Part shown: in pieces, positions 8,491 through 19,390 of the stretch
How the letters are laid out: each line of letters begins with the position of its first letter
How positions within the stretch are numbered: the stretch's first letter is position 1
Source: Humulus lupulus
Taxonomy: Eukaryota; Streptophyta; Magnoliopsida; Rosales; Cannabaceae
Reading direction: 5' to 3'
Assembly: GCF_963169125.1 (NCBI RefSeq)
Contig: NC_084793.1
Coordinates: forward strand, 40,543,578 to 40,607,577
Length of the DNA stretch: 64,000 nucleotides
Program-made: the position numbers and the translations under genes
Notes under the pieces: model-generated
What the model was told of the DNA's origin: nothing
The model's database searches: none
The model's input: only the letters and a program-made list of their open reading frames with translations

Positions 8491-11250
8491 ATGGCAACGG
8501 GTGTTACGCTCCATTCTGAAGAAGAGGTCAATAGGGCTCCCGTCATCGTTCCCGGATCCCAGACGCCTAAGGGCAACAGGTGGGAAATGGACGTGACGGC
8601 CAACTCGTTCCAGAATTACCGGATGATGTTGCTTCTGGAGCAGCGTCTGGGCATCGAATCAACTCCGGGCCTCTTTCACAACCGCCTGGCCAGGCTCGAG
8701 GAGCGGGCGCATATGTCCGTGGAAAGATTCGGAGCCTGGAGTGCCGGCCATATCAGCGCGAGAGCTACGCTCCCGCTTCATGACTTTTTCGTTCGATTCC
8801 TGACGTACGTGGGAATCGCACCGTTCCAGCTTCTGCCCCAAGTGTACCGTCTACTCGCTGGATGGCGGGTGTTTTGCGCCGCGAAGGAGATCGCGGAGCC
8901 CACCTCTGCGGAGGTCTTGTACTTCTACAAGCTGGAGCCGCAGGTTAATGTCAAGGACAAGACCCTGGATGACTTTTATAGGCTGAAGCCGCGGAGCAGC
9001 TATCCCGCTCCTACCAGCTCCTGGAGGCATCCCCCAGACGTCAGGCATTACTGGTTCATGACGTCCGGGTTCCTCGTGGACAAGAACCCCACATTGTTGC
9101 TAGACTTCCAGCGAGTGGGTAAGTATTTCCCTGGACCTTTCTTTTATCCATCTTTTCTACTCGTCTCTTATCATATCTTCCGGGTGGCAGGGCCCTTCGC
9201 TCAAACTCCCCTTACCGAGTTCATTTTGGAAAAGAGGAGATTTTATTCTAAGTTGACCGCGGAGGATCTGGACGTAGGAGGCTACGTCACGGACGACAAT
9301 CTCCGACTGGTTGGGATGCTCGCGGCCACCCAGACCATTGTTATCTTGAACCTTCGGGGCATCCCCTGCGAGAAGAACGTCGACGTCCGGGAACAGTTGG
9401 CCCTAGACCACATTGCCACTGTGGTAAGAGCAACGCGGGCCGACGCGACCCAGCGCAAGACGGACCAGGCCCCGGCGGAAGCGGCCACCTCAGAAGAGCT
9501 GGAGGAGTTCTTCGAAGATGCCCTACCAAACGCCGGGACTCCCGGGGCTAGCGTATCGGGGCGAGGTAACTCCCCTTTAATCTTAACGTATGCTCCCCGA
9601 GTCAGGGACTTAGCTAGGGATAGGCTAGTACCCCTGGGCCCCGCGCTTGGGGCCGATGGGGAGATAAGGCCTTCAATTCCCGTCACTGTAGGCTTAGAGG
9701 TCCTCATGTTCTTATCCGAGTTCCTTCAGTACTGGGGCTTCTTGAACCCGGACGACATAGGGGATCGGGTCCATTCATTTTCTTTAAGGGAATTGATTCT
9801 TGCCCGTGGCCTAGACGAGGGTTCGTCCCAGGTCATTTCTAACTTTGATTTGTGTGTTTTCCTGTTTGGTTTACCGTCCTAACTCCTTTTTCTGTACTTT
9901 TGCAGAGGACTCCGACATGTCAAAACCGGCCAGCGAAATGAGGTGGCTCATCAAGGACAGGGCTGCCAAGAAGGTGGCCAGGAAGAGAAACGAGGTGACG
10001 GGCCCGGATCCCCACCTTACCGGGGAACTATCCGGGACGGAACTCTGCAAACTTCGCCACCGACCCGCCCCTCGTGATTGATTTGGAGGCGGGCGCGACT
10101 ATCAGCCGGAGCTCCGGGAAGAGGGACCCGAATGCTGACGTCGAAGAAGGCAACACCGGGAAGAGGCCCCGGACGATGCGACCCGGCTCGACTGAAGAGT
10201 CACATGGGGAGAGTCGGCTGACCGCGAAGGAAATCCCCGCACCGCCAGTTCTTCCCCTACGCCCGACTCTTCTCAAGGAGGGGGAGTCAGCCTTGCGGGA
10301 TGAGCAGTTTCGGCTGATCAACCGGACCTGGGAAAACGGCCGGTGCTTGAGGGACGACACTTACAAGGCCCTAACGATCCGTCGCCAAGTTGAATTCTCG
10401 GATCGTCCTGCCGAGTTCAACGCTCCCCAGCCGATCGTGGACCGGCTAGTCGCCGAAGCGGGCTTCTGCCCTAAACTCGGCAAGGACACAGCCCCCCTAG
10501 CGACTGATCTGTTGGACCAGGTTGGGAGCACCATGTCTAACCTTCAACTGAAGAGGTACACCACGATAACCAACCCGGATGTACTGTTCATCTCCCAGGC
10601 TCTTCGCCACCAGGCCACCGCGGTAACTTTTACTTCTCTTATACTCCTTCCATCATTTGTTGATGATGGTTTCGTTTTCTAACTTTTCTTTGCTCCAGGT
10701 TGATCTGTTGTCCCAACGGAGTGCCGATCTGGTGGCCGAGCTTTCCATAAAGATGGAGACGGCCAAGCTGGAGTTGGAGGCGGCCATGAATCAGAGGGAG
10801 GCTGCCAAGGAGGGTCTTGGCCGGGAGACGGCCCGCATCCAGGCAGAGGTGGCCCGCGTGAAGGTGGAGCGTGAGGAGCTCGGCCGCACCAAGGCCGGAT
10901 TGGAAGAGGAGTTGTCCTGGAAGACAAAGGATGCCGATGAACGGGCGACGCTCTTGGAGATGGCCGCGGCGTAGTCCGCCCTGGATAAGGAGGAGATTCT
11001 GGCCTTGAAAGCCCGAGTCTGCGAACTGGGCGATTCTCTGCTTCAGGAGAAGGCGGCGCACGAAACGACCCGTCACGAAAAGGAGGAGGCCGAGGGCCTG
11101 TTGGATGTCACCTTTGACGAGGCCATCTACATGGCCTGGTGCAAGGATAAGAGTATGAATCTTCTTGTCTTCCCTGATCCTGAGTCAAAGCGGGCTGAAT
11201 ACGAGGCCAAGGAGAGGGAGGATGCGGACCTCCGGGCGGATGCGCTGTAG
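8491..11250 (+). CDS. multi-exon antisense gene (aORF) of element C, 'putative gypsy type transposon' family
   Basis: This plus-strand gene lies between pol and the 3' LTR and is antisense to the element. The first frame (8491-9882) begins MATGVTLHSEEEVN and holds LPLHDFFVRFLTYVGIAPFQL, typical of the plant domain annotated as putative gypsy type transposon (Transposase_28). Likely GT-AG introns are: GTAAGTATTT to GGTGGCAG (about 9119-9190, length a multiple of 3 and open); GTCATTTCTAAC to TTTTGCAG (about 9831-9905); and GTAACTTTTA to TTTGCTCCAG (about 10623-10699). Later exons are acidic and basic linkers, then a long coiled coil (about 10700-11100) rich in Glu, Ala, Lys and Arg. TAG at 10972-10974 interrupts the coiled coil. 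The gene stops at 11248-11250. Function is unknown. Such ORFs are known in Tat elements and are thought to be expressed separately. Confidence 0.75.
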
Positions 11251-11569
11251 GCTCGAACCTCCGGGCCTTGTACTTTTATTAGTGTTTTTTGGCTTGTAAT
11301 TAAATTTAAAACACTGCTACCTTCTTTGGGGTTTTACGAAGGCTCCCTTCCATTGTTCCAAGTAGAAATTTCATTTTGTTGCCGCTATTAACTGATTGCA
11401 ACGATTTAGTCCCGGTTCCAACGGCCTGGACTAGACCCAACGACCTAACTTTCCAAGTTTCTAATCCTGGCACCCAGTCCAGGGCCCTTGGGGCTTGGTT
11501 TAACTTGGAGTTATGTTCTCCTTTTATCAGTTTTAGGCCCTGGCTTTGCCTTGGGACGAACCGGATGCT
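11251..11569. other. spacer between antisense gene and tandem array
   Basis: T-rich sequence just after the antisense stop, probably its 3' UTR (TTGTAATTAAATTT near 11295). The rest is unique sequence leading into the array. Confidence 0.4.
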
Positions 11570-12735
11570 TTTATATCCCGGACGTCAATTTTCCGGATCG
11601 AACGAGCCCTGAGCTCCGTCCTCTTTATTTTGCTTCCCCGGACATCACATGTCCAGGGCGGGACCGGCATTACTCCCGGACATCGTTCGTCCGGGGCGGG
11701 ATCGGCTTTGGGCCCGGTCCTCTGTTTTATACCCCCGGACGTCGTTCGCCCGGGATGGGACCGGCTTTGGGTCGGTCCTCTTTATTTTATACCACCGGAC
11801 ATCGTTCGTCCGGGGTTGGACCGGCCTTGGCACGGTCCTCTTTTATACCCCCGGACATCATTCGTCCGGAGCGGGACCGGCTTTGGGCACGGTCCTCTTT
11901 TACACCCCCGGACGTTGCTCGTCCGGGGCTGGACCGGCCTTGGCACGGTCCTCTTTTATACCCCCGGACGTCGTTCGTCCGGGGCGGAACTGGCCTTGGG
12001 CACGATCCTCTTTTATTCCCCCGGACGTCGTTCATCCGGGGCTGGACCGGCCTTGGGCACGGTCCTCTTTTATACCCCCGGACATTGTTCGTCCGGGGTG
12101 GGACCGGGCTTGGGCTCAGTCCTCTTTTATACCCCCGGACATCGTTCGTCCGGGGCTAGACCGGCCTTGGCACGGTCCTCTTTTATACCCCCAGACGTCG
12201 TTCGTCCGCGGCAGGACCGGCCTTGGCACGGTCCTCTTTTATACCCCCGGACGTCGTTCGTCCGGGGCGGGACCGACCTTGGCACGATCCTCTTTTATAC
12301 CGCCGGACGTCGTTCGTCCGGGCCTGGACCAGCCTTGGGCATGGTCCTCTTTTATACCCCTAAACGTCGTTCGTCCGGGGCTGGACCGGCCTTGGGCACG
12401 GCCCTCTTTTATACCCCCGGACGTCGTTCGTCCGGGGCGGGACCGGCCTTGGGGACGGTCCTCTTTTATACCCCGGACGTCGTTTGTCCGGGGCTGGACC
12501 GGCCTTGGGCACGGTCCTCTTTTATACCCCCGGACGCCGTTCGTCCAGGGTGGGACTGGCCTTGGGCACGGTCCTCTTTTATACCCCCGGACGCCGTTCA
12601 TCTGGGGCTGGACCGGCCTTGGGCACGGTCCTCTTTTATACCCCCGGACATCGTTCGTCCAGGGCGGGACCGGCCTTGGGGACGGTCCTCTTTTATACCC
12701 CCGGACGTCGTTCGTCCGGGGCTGGACCGTGGGGT
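11570..12735. repeat. about 57-bp hairpin tandem array (about 21 units) in 3' region of element C
   Basis: Units of 56-58 bp repeat from about 11577 to 12727, for example starts near 11906, 11962, 12019, 12076, 12133, 12246 and 12417. Each has CCCCGGACG-N5-CGTCCGGGG (9-bp GC stem, 5-nt loop), then GGACCGGCCTTGGGCACGG and TCCTCTTTTATA. The array lies directly downstream of pol on the element's sense strand. This is the hypervariable 3' region where Tat elements are known to accumulate tandem repeats. Because 57 is divisible by 3, several frames stay open by chance. Confidence 0.95.
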
Positions 12736-12992
12736 TTGCGTCTCACGGACTGTGGTCCGAGCCGGGACTAGCCTAAGCTTGCACTCCGCCAGGTGTTTGC
12801 TTATACCTGGGATGATACCCCCCGCAAGTGAGCGGAGACAGGCCTGGGGTCACTTGAGAAAGATTAGCGTAGTTTTGACAATAACCCTTTATGACGTTTT
12901 GCACACGTCATTTCCATTGTTTGAAAGAAATTGGCCCTGAGGCGTACATTGTTTACTACGAAAATATTAAACTGGGAAAAGCTCCCGGACTA
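12736..12992. other. spacer between tandem array and pol end
   Basis: Unique sequence with no coding signal. It begins where the last array unit decays and ends at the integrase stop codon. Confidence 0.4.
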
Positions 12993-14339
12993 TTAATAGT
13001 ATTTGCGGAGATGCTCCGCATTCCAGGCTCGCAGGACTTCCGAGCCATCGAGCCGCTTCAAGCGATACGTTCCGGGGCACACCTCGTGTTGGATCTCATA
13101 TGCCCCCTCCCAATTTGGGCCCAGAACCCCCACTCCCGGATCTTGAGTGGCAGGGAAGACTCTTCGCAAGACCAAGTCCCCGGTTTCAAACTTACGGCTC
13201 TTGACTTTGGAGTTGAAGTGCCGTGCGATCTTGCCTTGGTACATCTTCATCTGCACCTGCGACTCTTCCCGAATCTCTTCGATGAGATCTAGTGATTCTT
13301 GGAGTAAGGCGTGGTTCTGGATGGGATCGTACGTGTCACGTCGGTGGGACGAGATGGACGTTTCGATTGGGATGACGACTTCGCATCCATAGACCATAGA
13401 GTAGGGGGTGTGTCCGGTTGACGTTCACTCGGTTGTCCGGTAAACCCACAGTACGCGGGGGAGTTCCTCGGGCCACTTGCTCTTGCAGGCCTGGAGCTTT
13501 TTCTTCAGTGTCCCCTTTAGGATTTTGTTCACGGCTTCTACTTGCCTGTTTGCCTGGGGTCGGGCAACTGCGGAGAAGCTCTTCAATGCACCGTGCCTTT
13601 CGCAAAAATCCGTGAAGTGGGCGTTGTCGAACTGCTTCCCGTTGTCGGACACGATTTTGTAGGGGAGGCCATACCAACATACTATGTTGTTGATGACGAA
13701 ATCTAAGGCCTTTTTGGAGGTGATTGTTTTCATGGGCTCTGCCTCAACCCATTTTGTGTAATAGTCCACAGCTTCAATGGCATACTTTACCCCTCCTTTC
13801 CCGGTCGGGAGGGATCCAACAAGATCGATCCCCCACACTGCGAAGGGCCAGGGGCTATTCATCAAGGTTATCTCTGTCGGGGGGGGCCGTGGGACCTTCG
13901 CGTACCTCTGGCACTGTTCGCACTTGCAGACGTAGTCGATACAGTCTTTCTTCATGGTTGGCCAGAAGTATCCTTGGCGCAAGATCTTCTTGGACAGACT
14001 GGGCCTGGCAGTGTGATCTCTGCAAAGACCTCCATGCACCTCATGCATGATGGCGCTCAGCTCAGTCCCGGACACGCACCTGAGGTAAGGCATGGATAGC
14101 CCCCGGCGGTAGAGTTTTCCGTCCATCATGACGTACAGGTGGGCCTGGTACTGGAGTTTCCTAGCAGCGGCCCGGTCAATTGGAACTTCCCCGGTGGACA
14201 GGTAGCGGATCAGCGGTCCCATCCAGGAAACGGAGTGGTCAACGGTGTGGACGGCGAGGGCCCTGATGCTCGGGACGGGAAGATGGTTGACGGGAACCAG
14301 TCCGGCCAGCTCGGCCTCTGTGTCGGTGGCCAGCTTCAC
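12993..14339 (-). pseudogene. integrase of element C
   Basis: Minus strand, 14339-12993. The end of the aRH linker is followed by an H-H-C-C zinc-binding region (HEVHGGLCRDHTARP, then CKCEQCQRYA). The catalytic core follows, with Asp in WGIDLVGSLP, Asp in VSDNGKQFDN and Glu in RQVEAVNKILKG. The C-terminal part has LGPNWEGAYEI and ends HLRKYY. TGA at 13425-13427 splits the protein between the core (PRVLWVYRTTE) and the C-terminal region (MVYGCEVVIPIE). The enzyme would insert cDNA into the host genome. Apart from that stop the frame is well preserved. Confidence 0.88.
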
Positions 14340-14674
14340 TAGTGTATTCGCGAAAACATTCTGCTCCCGGGGGATCTGGTGGATGGAATGCGCTGCAAAT
14401 GTCTAGAGCATTTCCCTCGTTTGGGTCACGTATGCCGCCATTCTCTCTCCCTTGGTCTGATATTCCCCTGAGATTTGTCTGACGACTAGCTGGGAGTCGC
14501 TGTAAATTTCCAGGTTCGCTGTCCCTACCTCCCGGGCCAAACGAAGGCCGGCTAGGACAGCTTCATGCTCCGCTTCGTTGTTCGACGCTTTGAACTGGAA
14601 ACGGAGGGCATTTTGCAGCTGGTGTCCCTACGGCGACACCAAGATGATCCCGGCCCGGCCCCATTCTCGTTCTA
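14340..14674 (-). pseudogene. second (aRH-type) RNase H domain of element C
   Basis: The frame continuing from RT reads WKIFVDGA, then a TAG (14672-14674). It continues through GAGPGIILVSP, a TAG (14628-14630), SNNEAEHEAVLAGLRLAREV and IYSDSQLVVRQISGEYQ, with another TAG at 14403-14405, before IPREQNVFANTLVKLA. This is a second RNase H-fold domain placed after the ordinary RNase H and before integrase, as in Tat-lineage elements. Three in-frame TAGs in about 110 codons make it inactive here. Confidence 0.82.
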
Positions 14675-16261
14675 GGCTCCGTCCACGAAGATTTTCCACA
14701 AGGGTGTCGCGGGGGCTGCGGGAATATTGTCTTCTGGAGAAATCCCAAAACATTCGACGATGAAATCAGCCAGGGCCTGTCCTTTGATGGACACCCTGGG
14801 CACGTAAGATATATCGAACTGGCTCAGCTCCATGGCCCACTTCAGGAGTCTTCCCGACGACTCGGGCTTCTGTAACACCTGTCGCAGGGGATGGTTGGTT
14901 AAGACCTTTATGGCGTGGGCCTGGAAGTAAGGTCGAAGCTTCCGGGACGCCATCAGTAGGCAGAAAGTCAACTTTTCGATCAATGGGTATCGAGATTCGG
15001 CGTCTAGTAACCTCTTGCTCACATAGTACACCAGGATTTGTGTCCTTTCTTCCTCTCGTACCAACGCAACGCTGATCGCGTGCTCGGTCACGGCCAGGTA
15101 TAGATACAGGGGCTCCCCCTCTACCAGTTTCGCCAGGATTGGGGCTTTGGCCAGGTGTTCTTTCAGCTTTTGAAAGGCCTCTTCGCACTCGGGCGACCAC
15201 TCGAAATGTTGGTTTCCCCAAAGGACATTGAAGAAAGGGACGCACTTGTCCGTGGCCTTAGAAACGAAACGGCTCAGGGCAGCTACTCTCCCCGTCAGGA
15301 TTTGCATGTCCTTGTGCCTCCGGGGAGAGGCCATGTCGATCAGTGCCTTGATCTTGTCCGGATTGGCTTCTATTCCCCAGAAACTCACTATGAAGCCCAG
15401 GAACTTCCCGGAAGCCACGCCGAAAGTGCACTTCTTTGGGTTCAGCTTCATCCCGAACTTCCAGATAACCGCGAAAGCCTCCGCCAAGTCGTCCGAATGG
15501 TTCCGGGATGTCTTAGACTTGACTAGCATATCATCGATGTATACCTCCATGTTTCGCCCTAGCTGGGCCCGAAACATCCGATTGACGAGCCTTTGGTAAG
15601 TTGCTCCGGCATTCTTGAGTCCGAAAGGCATGACTATGTAGCAGTAGATGCCCTTGTCGGTTTGGAAACTAGTATGTTCCTGATCAGCCACGTGCATAGA
15701 GATCTGATTGTAGCCAGAGTAAGCGTCCATGAAGGTCAAGATCTCGTATCCAGACGTGGCGTCCACCATTTGGTTGATCCGGGGTGGCGGGAAACAGTCC
15801 TTCGAACAGGCTTTGTTGAGGTCCGTGAAGTCAATGCATGTTCTCCAGCTCCCCTTCAGTTTCGGCACCAGGAGAGGATTGGCCAGCCACACGGGGTACA
15901 CAGCCTCGCGTATGAAATTGATAGAAGACAGCTTCTCAACCTCCAGTTTAAGGGCCTCGGCCCTCTCTGTCCCCAAGGGCCTGCGCTTCTGGCGGACCGG
16001 GGTCGCGTTTGGGTCAATACTTAACGCGTGGCAAATGATATTGCGGTCGATCCTGGTCATGTTGGAGTGGGACCAAGCTAGAAGGTCCTGGTTTCCCTTG
16101 ACTTGGGCAATGACGGCGGCCCGAATGTCTGTCGGCAGGCTCTTTCCTACTTGGATGATCCTGGTTGGATCGGTTTCGCTGATGCACACCTCTTCTATTT
16201 CTTCCATTGGCTCCAGGACGCGATCGTCCCCTATCCGTGGGTCCAGATCGTCCTCTTCCTA
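14675..16261 (-). pseudogene. reverse transcriptase and first RNase H of element C
   Basis: A single frame (16207-14672 open; the upstream part is separated by TAG at 16259-16261) encodes RT: INFIREAVYPVWLANPLLVPK, DFTDLNKACSKDCFPPPRINQ, FMDAYSGYNQISMH, VMPFGLKNAGATYQRLVN and the active site EVYIDDMLVKS. The RH connection and RNase H follow (YLYLAVTEHAISVALVREE, FQAHAIKVLTNHPLRQVL). All core RT motifs are intact. The domain is co-linear with protease upstream and aRH downstream. Confidence 0.92.
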
Positions 16262-16882
16262 GACCACCCTCTCAGCAGGAGGGAGGGGAGCTGGCTCAAC
16301 GGGCTCATCTCGGACCATGTATATGGGTCGGGCGGAAACATGGTAGCACTTCCGGGCGCTCTTTTGGTCTCCCCAGACGATCCCTACCCCTCCGTTGTCG
16401 CATGGGAACTTCATGCAAAGATGGCGGATGGAGGTGATAGCCTCGAACTCGACCAGTGCGGGCCGCCCAAAAATGACGTTGTAAGCGGTGGGGAAGTCCA
16501 CCACTACAAAGGTGCAGAACTTGAACGAGTGCTGCAATTCACCCCCCAGCGTAACCGGCAACTGGATCTTCCCCATGGGGAGAAGCGCATCTCCGTTGAA
16601 GCCGTAAATTTGGGTCGGGCAGGATGCCAGATCTGCCTCCGTCAAGCCAATGGCTGTGAAGGCGGGCTTGAACAACAGGTTGACGGAACTTCCGTCATCC
16701 ACCAACACGCGAGACACGAACTTGTTGGCGATTTGAGCATCTATGACCAGCGGGTCGTGGTGCGGAAAGTGGACGTTGCGGGCGTCGTCCTCCGTGAAGG
16801 TGATGGGGAGGTTTATCAATTTAGGGCGCTGGGCTGGAGCCTAGACCTGGGCACAAACTTCTTGGTCGTGGTCCAGCTTGCT
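16262..16882 (-). pseudogene. aspartic protease region of element C
   Basis: The minus-strand frame from about 16882 to 16259 carries LPITFTEDDARNVHFPHHDPLV, then SRVLVDDGSSVNLLFKPAF, the retropepsin active-site region (D-D-G-S instead of the D-G-G-S I would expect). FPTAYNVIFGRPALVEF follows near the C-terminus. In-frame TAGs lie at 16841-16843 and 16259-16261, so the gag-pro-pol frame is broken only by point stops here. Confidence 0.85.
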
Positions 16883-17198
16883 CAGGCAGTGCTTTTGGTC
16901 ATTCCTCGATGGCCCTCCCAGGTGAGGTCCGCCCGAGATGGTTGCCACATGTCCGTCAACTCGAGGGGGTGCTGCCCCGGTGGGATAAGGCAATCCGGGG
17001 GCGGGAACTTGCGCGGTGGGGGCCCCCTGAGGGGCCTGCGCATACCCTCCCTGGGGGGGGGGGGGGGGGTTATGCCTGAGTCGTTCCCGGGGCCGTGGGC
17101 TGCCCGGGGCTTGCTGACATGCCCGTGACTCCCACGGGCATCCTTACCCACTGGTGGAGGTGCCCCAGCTTGATGAGATTTTCAATCTCATCCTTTAG
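16883..17198 (-). other. gag-protease linker with 17-nt G run, element C
   Basis: The sequence continues the gag C-terminus on the minus strand (LKDEIENLIKLGHLHQW follows the TAG) and then is Gly/Pro-rich. A G homopolymer at 17053-17069 (plus strand) would shift frame if its length varies, and separates gag from protease. Confidence 0.55.
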
Positions 17199-19331
17199 CT
17201 ACCGACACTCGTCGGTGGTGTGGCCCACATCCTTGTGATAGGCACACCTTTTGCTGGTGTCTCTCGGATTCCTTCCCCCTTTGAACATGGGGCTAGGCTT
17301 TCGGTAGTGGACCGCCCTCTCTGTCGCCAGATAGATGTTCTCCCTAGTGTCCACTGGGTTGGTGTATTCTGAGTATTGGGGCTCGTAGCCCCTCTTCCCC
17401 TTCTTAACCGGCTCGGGCCGGTTCTGGCCTTTGCCCGATCGCTTCCCCCGATAGGGATTCACGCTTTCCTCGGTCACTCCTGCTTGTGACTGCTGGGCCC
17501 CGACAGGGGCCATGCTGTGCCCTGCCGGCGCGACGCCATAACCGGAGAAGTGGATGGATTGGGTCGGGGCGTACCCTGAAGTGGCAGGGCCATAAACCGT
17601 AGGGGTGTAGCTAACCCCAGGTGCGACAGCCGATCCAAAGGCAATGGGGGGCGTGTAAGGATGCGCCGGGAACTGCCCCCCGTAACTCGGGAACGACTGG
17701 GGGACGGGCTGCGGGGCCGGAGGCCACCCGAAAGCCTGGATCTGAGCTTCCTCCCAGTTGATGAATCCTTGGGCCCTCCTGATGAACTCTTCCAAGGTAG
17801 CCGCTTTACTATGCTGCATGTCATCCCAGAGGGGGGACCCGGCCCGGATTCCGGACTGCAGTGCCACCAGGCGTTGTCCGTCGTCTACTTTAGTCTTGGA
17901 GGCTTCTGTAGTAAAGCGCTGGATGTAGGCCCTTAGGGTCTCCGCGGGGAGTTGCTTAATATTTGCGAGGGCGCTAATTTGCATATCCATCCTCATGGCG
18001 GCCACGAATTGCTTTCGAAACACTGACTGCAGCCCGGACCAGGATTGGATGGACCCCGGTTTAAGCCTCTTCCACCAATCTTCTGCGGGACCGCCCAAAG
18101 TGATCGAGAAGCAGAGGCATTTTTCGTCGTCGCTGACATGGGCCACTGTCATGTGTCGGTTGTACCGGGACAGATGGTCCCTGGGGTCGGTGTTTCCAGT
18201 ATAGGCAGTGAGGCTTGGCATCTTGAACCCCTTGGGGAGTGCGGCATCCAGGATGTGCCTCGCGCATGGCTCTTTATCCTCTTCGTCGGAGACGGTGTCT
18301 GCGCCTTCTTGCTTGCGGACCAAGCGATCCATGACCTTTTTTAATGCGGCTACCTGCTCCATGAGCAGCTTGGTCGTGCCATCCTTCAGGGGGATTCTCT
18401 CGTTCCTCTTGTCGTTGATGTCGTTCCTGAGGTCGCTGTCCCGGGGGAGGATTTTTTCCTTGCGGGCCCGCTCCTTCCAAGCGTTCAGTCCATCGCATAT
18501 ATCTATCCAGGAAGTGTCATCCCCTGAACTGAGGGCGTGACGTTCCTCGCAGCGAGGTCGTTCCTCGCAGCGAGGCCGTTCCCGACGGTTCTTGTTAACC
18601 GAGGCACTTGGGTCCAAAGACCTTTCTCGTCCGTTTGGCCCTGGGGCGCGTCGGGGCTGCGCGTTCCGTGGCCGCGTCCCCTGCGGATCGATCGGGTGGC
18701 CTCGTCCTGGGACGGGGCGCACCTTTTCTTTCCTAGGTAGCGGCCGGGAACGAGCCCCGGCTTTTGCGACAGGGGTGGTATTCTCCCGGGTCTTTCGCCG
18801 CTCCCTATCCGGGCCTCCTGGAGCCGGCTCAGGAAAAGGCTCCGGGGGACGGACAAGGCTGGCACCTCTGGGGACCCCGGCTTGCTCTCGTGGGGCAGGT
18901 TGCTGCGCTTCTAGAAGTGGGCCCGTCGCGAGGTTGGCTGCCGGACCCTGCGCGGCCATGAGCGCCTGCAGGGCTTGGAGAGACTCTTGCATCCGTCGAT
19001 GCGCCTCCGCCTGTTCAGCGATCCTGGCTTCCTGATCCAGGACTTGCTGCCTTAGTCTGGTCACCTCCAAGTCTTGTTGATCGTCGTGGGGGGTCTTGGG
19101 ATCCGCAGCTTCGTCGTGGTACTCCCCCTCATTTTCCTCTTCATAATACTCCTCCTCGTTTTCCTCTTCGTACTCTGTCCCACCTTCGTAGTCTTGTGAC
19201 TCGTCCTGGTGAGATGTCTAAGGAGGCACGTTCTTGGGCAAGTCCTGAGGGATATGCTGCGAAGGCAGCGGGTCTTCGTTGCCCTGCTCTGGATTGGTAG
19301 GGTCGAAGGTGGTGTGTCGTGTGTTCACCAT
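17199..19331 (-). pseudogene. gag protein of element C
   Basis: The likely start is ATG at 19331-19329 (MVNTRHTTFDPTNPEQG). An acidic stretch and TAG at 19220-19218 follow; the remaining frame (19070-17199) is open for 623 codons. It has an N-terminal coiled coil (VTRLRQQVLDQEARIAEQAE), an Arg/Pro-rich basic linker, a retrotransposon-gag region (GGPAEDWWKRLKPGSIQSW, then LRAYIQRFTTEASK), a Pro/Gln/Tyr-rich stretch and a CAYHKDVGHTTDEC knuckle. A TAG at 17201-17199 follows immediately, where relatives have Gln. It would form the virus-like particle shell. Only two stops mar an otherwise intact gag. Confidence 0.88.
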
Positions 19332-19369
19332 CGTAGTGAAGGCCTGACATTAGCACTAGCTTCCTTCAG

Positions 19370-19390
19370 CTCTCAATGAAAGCACCAAAC
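19370..19390 (-). promoter_or_regulatory. primer binding site of element C
   Basis: The minus strand reads TTTGGTGCTTTCATTGAGAG just inside the 5' LTR (TG at 19391). It is identical in its core to the site in element A. Confidence 0.65.

Noticed and set aside
11488..12940. Overlapping plus- and minus-strand ORFs of up to 464 codons
   Set aside because: They run through the 57-bp tandem array. The unit length is a multiple of 3, so several frames stay open and give repetitive peptides with no domain.
15155..17128. Long plus-strand ORFs (up to 341 codons) opposite RT and protease of element C
   Set aside because: Antisense shadows of GC-rich coding sequence; no domain or splice signals, unlike the antisense gene at 8491.
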